From Heterohyrax brucei (taxonomy: Eukaryota > Chordata > Mammalia > Hyracoidea > Procaviidae), in assembly GCA_028571685.1 (NCBI GenBank), contig CM053143.1, forward strand, positions 153,196,329 to 153,260,328: a stretch of DNA of 64,000 bases, given 5' to 3'. The notes below the pieces were generated by a model that saw only the letters and a list, made by a program, of their open reading frames with translations, made no database searches and was not told the DNA's origin. Position 1 is the first letter of the stretch. Each line of letters opens with the position of its first letter. This document shows, piece after piece, positions 13,901 to 25,900 of the stretch. Both the position numbers and the translations under genes were made by a program.

Positions 13901-16900
13901 TGATCCTCAGGCCAGCTGTGTTCCTGTGTTAGGTTTTGTGAATATGCTATTCCCTCACCTTGAACTCTTATCCCAGATAACTATGGTTTGCTGCCTGCCT
14001 GTTCCAGTTCAGTGAAGCCTTACCTGACAACCCTGATTAGAACTGCATCCCTGCTCACATCTGCCTCTGGGTTCTCCTACCCTTTTCCCTGCTGTCTGTT
14101 TCTCCACAGAACTTTTTGCCATCTTACATACTTGATATCTTACCTGTGTGCACCTATTTAATTGCTGTTGTGAAGCCTGTTATTTCATGAAAAGACAGAC
14201 TTCATGAGGCTAGTAACCTTTATTTTGTTCAGTGGCACTATAATGCTTACAACAGTTTTTGCCGATGTTAGGTGCTAAATGCTCAACAATAAATTTGTTA
14301 GGGTCTCCTGTGCTGCTTCAACGAATCCATCACATAAATTTAAAAACAATTAAGACTACTAATAATAGCCCAAACTGTGAAGGGTATGTGAGATTAGTAG
14401 TCTCACATAGTGCTCTCTATAACATGTGGTCCAGTAATTTCCTCACTGAGTAATCCATCCTCAGAAGATAATTTAGAAATCAAGACAAAGATTTATATAT
14501 AAATATAGCTAGTAGTCTTTCTGATAAGCAAAAAACTAGAAACAAATACCAAACATTAGAGGAGTGGACAACCAACCCACTGCCGTCCAGTCCAACTCAG
14601 TGACCCTAGAAGTCAGAGTAGAACTGCCCCATAGTTTCCAAGGAGCTCCTGGCAGCAGTTAACCCACTATGCCGCCAGGGTTTCCAGAGAAGTGGACAAG
14701 TACATGAAATGACCATATGATGGGACACTAAGCACCCATGCAGTGTTTACGAGAAATATTTAATCACATGAAACACTTATTAATAAAAGAAATTGGCTAC
14801 AAGACTATTACAGTATGAGCTCCAATGTATTAAAAATGCCCAGCAAAAGCACACCAGAATTAAGTAGTCCAAATAGCAACAGTGCTTGTTTTCGTGAGAG
14901 GTCCGATGGTTTTTATGCAAAGTACTTTTCTATACTTGACGAATTTTCTATAGTGAACTTGTGTTTTATAATCAAAGAAAACAATTTTGAAAAGCCAATA
15001 GACAACTTCATTTTCAGGACAAAATCCACTTGACAAGACTTGGGATACAACAAGTCTTACCCTGTTATTAACAAACCTCCCACTAGTTCTTTTGTTTTAC
15101 CTGGGAGTCGCACACTTGCACTGAGATGGCCCCAGATCCTTACCTTTCAAAGCCTCCTGAGTGTATTTCTCTAGGTAGTACATTCGGAGTTCATCCTTTT
15201 CCAGAAAGGGATCATCAATGCCGTTCGCCGTGATGTAGACATCCAGGTCTCCATAGTTCTTCCGGATCCACCTCAGCACCTTCCGCTCTCCCCAGGGCAT
15301 CACGGCCAGACGCGTCGGGGAGCTCAGGCAGGTGATGTCCTGCAGAAACTGGACGTCACGGTCCGAGTCATAGCGGCTGCCGTTCTGGCGCTCGTGCATC
15401 ACGAACCTGGTGGTGAAGTGGTTCAGGGCGTAGAAGTCAGCTGCACCCTTGACCAGCCTCTTCTCCTCCTCGGTGAAGTGAGGCAGCGTGGAGCTGGAGA
15501 GTCCTTGCTTGTTCTTGGAGGCGATGTACTCCCTCATGGCCAAGGGGTAGTCCCCAGTCTTGAAGATTGGCTCTGCAAACCAGGCGATCTCGAACTGAAG
15601 GAACCGCTCGGCTGCCCTCTGGTGTGACTCGGAGAATGGGTTGGCCGGTTCCGCCCAGTCCGAGTGCAGAGACAGTGACACTGCCCCTCGCTGAGAAGGC
15701 CTGTACTGACGGTCGTAGAGGTGCCAGGCCAGGGCATGAGCGACGAGCAGGTTGTGGGCTGCTCTGTAAGTGTCCTTGCTCGTGCGGTTGTAGATGTCAC
15801 TTAAGCGGTTAGGCTCGTTAATGGTGATCCAGAGCTTCACCAAGTCCCCCAGCTCGCGGAAGCACAGCTCTGCGTAGTCCTGGAAAGCCTTGGCAGTGGA
15901 TGGGTTCAGCCATCCCCCGCTGTCCAGCAGAGGTGCCGGAAGGCCCAGGCGGGCATGTGTCGGATAGTACAGCGTGACCATTGGGGCAATGTGGAGCTTC
16001 AGCCCCTCACTGACCACACACCTGTAGTACCGCAGAGCGTGCCGGTTAATGGTGGACAGGTTGCCAGTCGGAAGGATGGAAGGCCAGTCCAGAGCAAACC
16101 TGTAGTGGGTGACTTTCATTTTTGCCAGCATCTCAAGTTGTTTTTTGATGCTGACAAAATCTGTGCATTGAGCTGGCCGAGTTTTCAGCATCACTCCTTC
16201 CACTCTGTGCAACAGTCTGTTACCTGTCACGTTCCACAGGTACAGGTGAGGATCATTGAACTGGGGGGAGGAAGCCACTGACTCTGGCTGTGAAAAACAA
16301 GCACATTCTGATAAAACATACCTGGCCAGCAAGGTCCTCAGGATATACAGTATGACAGGAAAAAGGGCCTGATGTTAATTTTGCTTCTCCTTGACAGAAG
16401 AGAAAATAAATGATGTATATGTCTTTCAGTAATGACCTGTGTGTTCCGGCTAGTTTCCTGGTGATGTCACAGAAAAGATCCTGATTGATTATTCTCTGTC
16501 CAGCCCTTAAAATTTCCCAGGAAAATCAGAAAACATGGGGAAGGAACCCCATTTGGTACTTGGCTGGGAGGACAAATTGTTTCAGAAAACACTGAGAAAG
16601 TGATTTCCAACTTACTTATCCTCAATACCTAGATTATATGGTGGAGTCTCATAATTCTCTTTAAATGCATCAGGAAGTTGGCTTGATACACTCAGTTAAA
16701 AGAATTTGTGAAAGATGGACCTTCTAACCCCCAAAACTTGGTGCCATCAGTCAGTTCTGACTCAGCAACTCTATTAAAGGACTGAGTAGAACTGCTCCAT
16801 GGGGTTTCCAGGGACTGGCTCGTGGATTCCAGCTCCTGAATTTTTGGTCAGCAGCTGAGCCCTTACCCACTGCGCCACCAGAGCTCTGTGCCTTCTAAAC

Positions 16901-19900
16901 ACTGCCCTAACTGGAAGGTAAAATTCCCCTTGTAGAGGATTTCACTGAGGTCAGCAGTTAGGCTCAGAGGAGGCTGCTTGACCCATAGTTCCTAAAAGAG
17001 GCCAGTGGAATGGGGCAGGGAAAGGCCAATGGCAAGGCCACTGGTTGAATGCAACTCCATCTGTAACTCCTCCCATTTGAAATGGCCAAGTGATATCACA
17101 TTTGTATCCACAATGCCCCTCTCTCCCCACCATATACCTTTGAGAACATGGCATTTATTCATTCAACTGGAGAATACACTTTCTGTTTGGAAGGTACTTG
17201 TATTATGAGAGGAAAGGACAGGAAAAGAATCCCCCAGAAACTCCCAAGGTTGACTGATGGGTCTGGTGGTGTCTCAGTCCTGCTCCTCCACCAAGGAGAG
17301 AGCCCTGACCTGGCCAGAGAGCCCAAAGGTCTGGACTGCTGTTCTAATTCTAACCCTGTGACTCTCAGGCTTGGCAACTGTGTAGTGATGAAGCAGTTCC
17401 TCCCACCTCACCAGTGTGCTGTGAGGAGTCAATGACTCTGGGAAACTCTCTGTCATTATAACCAAAAACCCATTATGTCATGTTGATTTTGACTCATAGC
17501 AACTGTACAGGGCAGAGAAGGACTGCCCCATAGGGTTTCCATGGAGCAGCTGGTGGCTTCCAACTGCTGACCTTTTGGTTAGCAGCAGTATTCTTAACTA
17601 CTGTGGCACCAGGGCTCCCCGTAACTAGAAAGCACTCTACAAACATAAGGTAGTTGTGGCTTGGGTTCAGTCTTTCCCCAGCTGCAATAATTGCCTGCCA
17701 GGCCCTTAATGCAAAGGGCTTAAGAAAAACATTGTCCAAATTCAAGATAAATATGGAAAACTAAAAGTCTTCACTTGTTTTAAAGACTTCTTTATCCTCC
17801 CATCACTGAATTTAAATGCACCAGGAAAAAATGATAATTAATCTTCAGTAAATGTTTGCCTCTAATTATTTTCTCATGTGTCTTCTTTCATAGACTAATT
17901 ACAAAACCACATCACTGCCCACTAGCCATCTGTCTCTCAGTTATCTAAAACATTAAATGGAGAAAACACTGGTCATGTGAGCATAAAGTTAAATCTGTAT
18001 ATAATTAATTATTTGAATAAAATCCTTACAGCTTAGATGGCCAGTTTCAGTGTTTTGAAAGCTCAGAACATCATGGTAACGAAACAGTGTTTGCAAAGGA
18101 CATTCTTGCCTCTTCATGTCTTTTAGTGCTTTAATAAGTGAGGCAAAAAAATCAAATAAAAGTCTATCTTTTGAAAACCTCTGGGAAATGAGAAATCTAG
18201 TTAAAGATGATGCACTTGCATTCTCATCCTAGTCCTGAAGTTTTCCAGAATGCTGAAAGTTAGCACCTAGGACTTGGTTCTAAATAAATACTATTGCCCA
18301 CTGGAAGGATCCAGGGCTCCCTGGAGAAATACAGCTTTTTCCTAGTCTGGGGCAGGAAAAGAATAAAATTATTCTGGGACAGACTATGTGAGAAAATAAA
18401 GACAATGCTTGAAAATTAAAGCGAAATGTAATAAAAAAACAAAACAGAACAACTTGAAGGGGTCCATTGGCCAAACTAGAGTGTTGAAAGAAATAATAAA
18501 ATAATAAATGATAACACACTGAATTAAAAGTAATCTACAAATCCATAGTGGCATTCAAAATTTAGAAAGTGGAAGGGGCAGAAGAATTTTCTTTATAAAG
18601 AATACCAGCTAATAATCTAATTATATTTTCTAATTAGGAATAACCAATTAGAAATTCATCATTCTGCATCTACAAAACGACAATTGAGTCAGGCAGGGTT
18701 TCCAAATGGGTAACCCAATTCAGTAAGACAGTACGCAGTACTGGAGAAGTCAACACAACTTGACCAAGGCAAAGTCATAGAAGCTTCATAGACACATCCA
18801 AACTCTTTGAGGGATTGAATCACTGGGCTGAAGCCTGGAGACTATGACCTTGGGAGACATCTAGCCCAACTGGCATAACATAGTTTATAAGGAAAAGCTT
18901 CTACATCCTACTTTGGTGAGTAGTATCTGTGGTCTTAAAAGCTTGTGAGGAACCATCTAAGGAATGTCTACTGGTTCTCACCCTGTTTGCAGCAAGAGAG
19001 AATGAAGAAAACCAAAGACATAGGGAAAGATTAGTTCAAAGGACTAATGGATGATGACTACAGCAGCCTCCACCAGACAGTCCAGCACAACTAGAAGATG
19101 CCCAGCTAACACCATCTACTGTTCTGATAGGAATCACAATGGGAGGTCCCAGACAGGGCTGGAGAAAAATGTAGAACAAAATTCTAAACTCACCAAAAAA
19201 GACCAGACTTACTGGTCTGACAGACTGGAGAAACCACCCTTTAACTCAATACTAAAGTCACTCTTGAGGTTCACCCTTCAGCAGAAGATTAGATGACCCT
19301 ATAAAACAGTAATACCCACAGAACAACTTATGTATATGAGCCTAAATGGGCATACCAGCCTAGGGGCAGGGACAAGAAGGCAGGAGGGGATAGGAATGTT
19401 GGTCAAATGGAAATGAGGAATGGAGAACCCAAGGTTGAGACGGAGATAGTGGTGACATGTCTCAGAGTTGGCAATCAATGTCACAAGCCAATATGTGTGT
19501 TAATTGTTTAGTAAGAAACTAATATGCTCTGTAAACCTTCATCTAAAATACAATAAACCCACTGCTGTCCAGTTGATTCTGACTCAGTGGCCCCATGGGG
19601 TTTCCAAGGCTGGAAATCTTTCAAGATGTGGACTCCCACGTCTTTTTCCTATGGAGCCACTGGTGGTTTCTGAACGACCAGCCTTTAGGTTGGGAGCCAA
19701 ATGCTTAACCACTGCACAACCAGGGCTCCAGGAAGGAGGTAGGCTTGGCAATATTTCTAAATATTTCTTCAGTCTCTGTAGAGGACTCTTGTTTTTTATT
19801 TATACGGCATCTAACCATACATCCTCTGGCAACAGCAGCCTGATTTTTGTCAACAAACCACTCATCCTCCCTCATAGGCCAAGTAGCCAAGAGAAGCTGA

Positions 19901-22900
19901 CTCCTCACTGGACTCCAGGGGTGGGCATGAAACTTAGACCTGTTTGATCACAGCACTACTTTCCCCTGAGCCTTAGTGACCTGTACTTGCTCCTCAGGAA
20001 TGGGGTCCTCAGAATGGGACAGATACAGTGTAAGGCCAATCACTGGGGAACAGGTGGGTGCTCAGATGAACCAAGCACTTGCAGGTTGGATCATATGAGA
20101 ACTGCCAATTAAGTTCATGAACTAATCCTAGAAAAACTGCTACATAACCTCAGTGCAGTGCCTAATCCACCCTTCAAAGCAATTTTGGAACTCTTTTTCT
20201 GGAATGGCCATCAGAGCTGTCATTGTATTACCCTTAATGTCCTGAATGTCATCAAAATGTCTTCCTTTCAATATTTCCTTTGGGAAAGAAACAAGTCATT
20301 GGGGGCCAGATCAGGTGAGTAGGGAGGGTGTTCCAATACAGTTATTTGTCCTCACAGACAACTATACAATTAAGTTTGCCCACTTGTCACCTTGCCACCA
20401 TGCACAATGGCCATTCCAGAGAGAGTTCCAAAATTGCTTTGAAGGGTGGATGAGGCATCACCCTATGCCCTGGCATCAGGGCATAGTTTCCCAAGGGGAG
20501 TATTTCAAAGGTAACCATAGAGATATTTAGCAAAAAGATACATAGCACATAGAGCAATTAAGTTTGCGGACTTAATTGTCAGAACTTGTATCCAGATAGG
20601 AGATGGAACTCGAAACTCTTTTTCTCTCCGGGGGCTTTCCTTTCTCAGTCTGAAATTTTGGAAGACACAAACATACTTGATGAAGGTCGTGAGACGATAG
20701 GTTGCCTCTCTCGCTTTGAGGCACAGGTAGTAACTGGACCAGTGCATGGTTTTATAAAGAACACAAGATGAAGATAAGTTCCTGTGTTTATGTTACTCTT
20801 TGTATCTGACCCCTGCTTATCCCTGAGCCTTTACTAAAATCTCATTTAAATATGGACAGGGCTGAGTTTATAACCTGTAAACTTTGTCCACCCATAGTTT
20901 AAGCCCTTTTGTCTGGTCTCATCCATTCTGTATCTACAGATTGCTGTCTTTCCGTATTCTTCTAGAATACAGACATTAGTGTGGTATCATGAGGTCTTAC
21001 AGTAATCAGGAGATAGCCAGGTGTGGGCAATCTAGGCAAGTTATATAACTTCTTAAAACCTCGGTTTTCTTGCCTATAAGATGGAGGTATTGAAGATCAG
21101 TTGAGAGAATGCACATACCTGTAGTAGTTAAATGTTTGGCACGTTGAAAGGACTTTAAAAAAATTAGTTGTCATTATTCTAGGTACAGCACTTTGAGTCT
21201 GGGGGCTTATGGGCTGCCTGTTGCAGTTCTGTCATTATTTGTGTTACTGTGGGCAGTCACTTAGGCATCAATTATTAATTAATAGTTCTCACTTTCCTAC
21301 CTGTACAATGAAGGATTTGAAATAGAAGGTTTCTAAGGTCCATTGAGTCTAAAAGGTGATCTCATTCATTCACTGTATGTTGAGCACCTGCCCGACAGCT
21401 CTCTGCTAGGGCAAATAGTAGGCAACGAAACCTCAGTGGTCTCTTTCCTCATGCATCTTATGTTCTAAGGAGGGGAAGACTGGTGATAAACAAGACAAAT
21501 GCATAAAATACAGAGTGTGTTTTTGCTGCATAGAAAAGAAGGCAGGGGAAGTGATAAGGATTGATTATGCTGTTTTGGAGTGGAGAAAAGTCGTTTGAGT
21601 AGATGACGACTGAATAAACATCTGAAGGAGGTGAGCAATGAGACACGTATAGAGGCTACCACTGGGACGCATGTCTGGGATAAAGAGATCTTACAGGTAA
21701 GTTCCCCAAGTGTATTACATGATGAAAAGGAGCTTAAATAAAGGACTGCTAATCATTTGCTTCAGAAACCTGGTGGTCCAGTGGTTAAGTGCTATGGCTG
21801 TTAATCAAAAGGTCAGCCATTCAAATCTGTCAGCTACTCCTTGGAGATTCTACGGGGGCAGTTCTACTCTGTCTTATAGAGTCACTATAAGTCAAAATCA
21901 ACTTGACAGCAACAGGTCAAGTCAATCATTTGCTTTTTTTCCTATATCTTTGACACTACTAACAAATGCCTTACAAAGAAATGACTGTAAGTTCCCCTAC
22001 ACTGTATGCTTCTTGATAGCAGCCTCTTACTGTCTAAATTTCCATCACCAGCCATGACTTCTGGCACACAAAAGGCTCCCCAACCAAAAAACAAACCAGT
22101 TGCCACTGATTCTGACTCACGGCAACCCCATGTGTTGCAGAGTAGAGCTGTGCTTCAAAGAGTTTCCAATGGCAATGATACTTCAGAAGCAGATTATCAG
22201 GAATTTCTTCTGAGTGCCTCTGGGTGAGTTTGAACAGCCAACATTTCAGCTAACAGCAGAGCACAAATCTGTTTGCACCACACAGGGACTCCTAAAAACC
22301 TCTCAGTGAGGGTTAATAATAATCTTTTTCCTCTATCTTCCCTTCATAACCTCTAAATAATCGTGGCATTTGATATTTTCTCTTAGTTGACACTGAGAAA
22401 ATGAAATTTGAAAAGTGTGTACTGTTTGTCTCAGCTTATAGTTAGTTTGCAAGCAGCTCCTTACCTTAAGAACAGATTCAGTGATACCCCAGGAGAAGTC
22501 ACAGGGAAATTGACCCTGAACATCCAGTGTGGACTCTTTTAAAGTGAAACCATTTTCTTGTATGATCTGTTTGTAGTAATGTGCTGAAGACTTGGCTTCT
22601 CTTTCTTTTTGCTTGCTATTAAAATCCACGTAAAATAATCCTCGGCGAGTGTTGTAAGCATCCTGCCATTCAAAGCCATCCACGAGAGACCAGGCTGTGT
22701 AACCAAACACTCGTATTCCATCAAACCTTATTGCTGCACACAGGAAAGAAAGCAGAGGTGATTGCAGACCTAAACACCTTGGTCTGTGTTTACAATTCAC
22801 TGATAACATGCTAGGGAACATGATGTTGTGAACCAAACCCTCTTCCTAATCTGCAGGTCCATTATGTCAAACGGAAACCCTGGTGTCATAGTAGTAAAGT

Positions 22901-25900
22901 GATACAGCTACTAACCAAAAGTGGGCAGTTGAAATCCACCAGGCACCCCTTGGAAACCCTATGGGGGAGTTCTACTCTGTCCTAAAGGTCACAGTGAGTC
23001 AGAATCGACCCAACAGCAGCAGGTTTATGTCAAATGGAAAATTCATGTCCATACTTGAAGAGCGATCCAAGTGGTACTGTTTCTACCCCACCTCCCTGAC
23101 AAGTGAATAGTGCAGCTAGAAATGAAAAAAAAGAAAAGAAAATCTGAGACTTAGTGTGCAAATCTGTGTTGGGGGCACGGTAGTTTTCAGAATCCTTTGG
23201 GACCAATTCACACGTCTCCTTATGATCGTAAGTGTCCCATTTCAGGTTTGGTGTGGCTTCCATTTGTGGACAAACTAGTCCATGAGAATATCCTTCAGGG
23301 ACTAAAAAAGTGACTTTTAGACTGAACATAAGTGATTACGACCATAAAGAGGAGTAAATGCAAAGTGATGTAATCACACTGCCCGGCGGGCCAGGAGTGG
23401 GGGCGGGGGGGGCTCTGCTCTTCTCCTGGGATGGTGCTGTTAGGTGAGCTTCTGGGTCTCAGTTTTCTCCCTTGGAAATAGAAATGGTTGGAAAAGATAA
23501 TCTTTAAAGACATTTCTAGCTTTAAAGCTCTGATTCAGTTGCCTTTAGGAAGTCGATTAAAAAAAAATATGAATGTGGTAATGGCATCAATAAAACAACA
23601 AATACCCAAACCAACCATGACACATTTTTCTTTTCTTAAAAACTTTGAATAGAAATGCCTAATTTTTGCCTTTTGGGGGATCTTCTAACATTCTTATCCT
23701 AAGAGGTGGAAAATCTATGCCAAGAGATTCCAAGCAGATACATACATCACAACAGGACTTGGATGTAGTCCCTTTATTGCTGTAGGGTCCTGAGGGGAGG
23801 TAGAATGGTACTGTCTGGGGAATGGCCTCTTCCTCTACCCAGTGGCATCCATTTGGCCCCGGCCATATAGGCAGTGTCCTCTGCCTGTACCCTGTGGCTG
23901 AGCATGGCTCTGTTCCAAGCCACTCCTTCTTGCAGGTTAGGACAGTAGGGCCTGACTCTCCCTGAACACCTTCCCTGAAGATCCTTCTCTGCAAAAACTG
24001 GGATTTTTCTTTAGACTTGAGACTTCTAAAGAGAGCTACCAAGTCCTGGAGAGATCCTCTATATTTGAGTGATATGGAGCTGGAGGTGTTAGAACAGTCA
24101 TAACTTGAGCTTGTCCTCTGCTCCATTATTTTAATTAGCTACATACAGTTGTCACTACTTGAGTAAAAGGAATGCAGGGCTAAGCAGGGATCGGTTAAAA
24201 AAAAAAATCTGTAAGCAATAGTGATTATTCAGCTTAGCCATTAATGGCTCCTTCATACTCTCACAAATGTAGAAGGTGAAGGGATCACAACTTCAAGTTT
24301 TCAGTATCTTACAGTACTACTCATAGAAAATTTTAAACGTATCTCCTTTAACATTAAACGTATTCTCTTCAAAAAATGAAACAGCATCCTCTTGACATTT
24401 AAGAATGTATCTGCAGTCCAAAATTCTTTTGTTCTCAAACTTTTCTTTATGAAGCACACCTGGCACTGACATTACGAAGCTGTCCATACAAAGGCCCAAC
24501 AACAGTCACAGTGTATGTTCAAGGATGACTTTAAATGTCCTATAAGATAAGAATTAAAAAAAAAATTTTTTTATTGAATTAATGTGCAACCAACCTTGAA
24601 GAACCTGGTTGAGGAAATTCTTCATCATGTAGATGGCTGTAGTATCTTCTGTTTTCACGTGGCTGTCAGTGAACCAACCATTCTCAGTAATTAAGATTCG
24701 CGGGTTGCCATATTCCAGTTTAATCCAGTTCAGCACTTCCCGTAAATTGAGTGACACATTTTGCCCCATTTTAGCCATGGTGTTTAGAGGCTTGAAATTG
24801 TTTGGTCCAAAAGAAAGGGCAAAGAAATCAGCTGTGCCCTTCACCTCACTCTTCTCTGCTTCAGAGAAAAGGGGCAGAATGGAAAGCAGTTTCTTTTTCA
24901 TGACATCTGGATAGTCGCCATCCCCGTGGATAGGGTTAGCAAACCACCCAAGCACAGAAACCACGGATTGTTGGCATTTGAGTATATCCATTGTATTTTC
25001 TGATCTGTTTGGTTCAATCCAATGGGATCCCAGCGTGATCGATAACCAGCCCTTCTGATGTGGACGGAAATTTCTGTTGTAGTTGTGCCAAACTTTCGAA
25101 TGAGCCTGATGAAAAGAAAATACTATTAATCGTTACGGTTTTTCTCAAAAGGATGGTAACTTGACTGCGGGAAGGTCTCTTCATGGACAAAATTATTGAA
25201 ACACAGGGTGTTGCATAGGAAGTCTGCCAAAGAGCCCTGATGACCTCAGAGTCTTTTATCTGTCCATTTCACCTGGGCTTCCAACCTAAAGCTTCTCCTA
25301 CAGGATTACTGAGATCTGCCTGGCTCCCTTCCCAGGTCCTCTTGGGCTTCTATGCAGGTGAGACACTATGTGGATTATAAAGACAGATCAATACTCTTTT
25401 ACTGTCCTACAAACCTCCCTTTGGTCCTAATTTAGAAATAAAGGCTAATTCAGGCTCTAAATCTGTAAATGGATAATGGTAGAGCTGATCTCCTAAGGTT
25501 GCTGTGAAGATTGAATGAGTTAATGTATAGAAAGGACTTTAGAACAGTACCAGGCACAGAGTAAGCTCTATGTACACCTTTGTTGTTGTCATTAGCTGTT
25601 GTGGTGTCTGAGCTAGCAACCCCGTACACGATGGAACAAAATGCTGCCAGGTCCTGGGCCATCTCTGTAAATGGTTAGGGGTTGGACCATTGTAATCCAT
25701 ATTACTAATGAGACATTGGTATTTCAGTGGTAGAATTTTCTCCTTCCACGTGGAAGGAAAGAATGGCAAAGTAAAAGACCTAAACAGAAGGTTTCAAAGA
25801 GCAGCTCAAGAAAACAAAATAAAGTATTGTAATGACATATGCAAAGAGCTGGAAATGGAAAACCAGAAGGGAAGAACATATTCTGCATTTCTCAAGCTGA

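Noticed and set aside
15394..15812. Plus-strand open frames opposite KLB exon 4
   Set aside because: Shadows of the GC-rich coding exon.
19504..19947. 147-codon open frame, plus strand
   Set aside because: Its middle is a reverse SINE and its start is a retroposon tail.
23659..24126. 155-codon open frame on the minus strand in KLB intron 2
   Set aside because: No recognisable domain, no splice context and low-complexity composition; most likely chance.
25713..25757. Functional tRNA-Gly gene
   Set aside because: The T arm, B box and acceptor 3' strand are missing.
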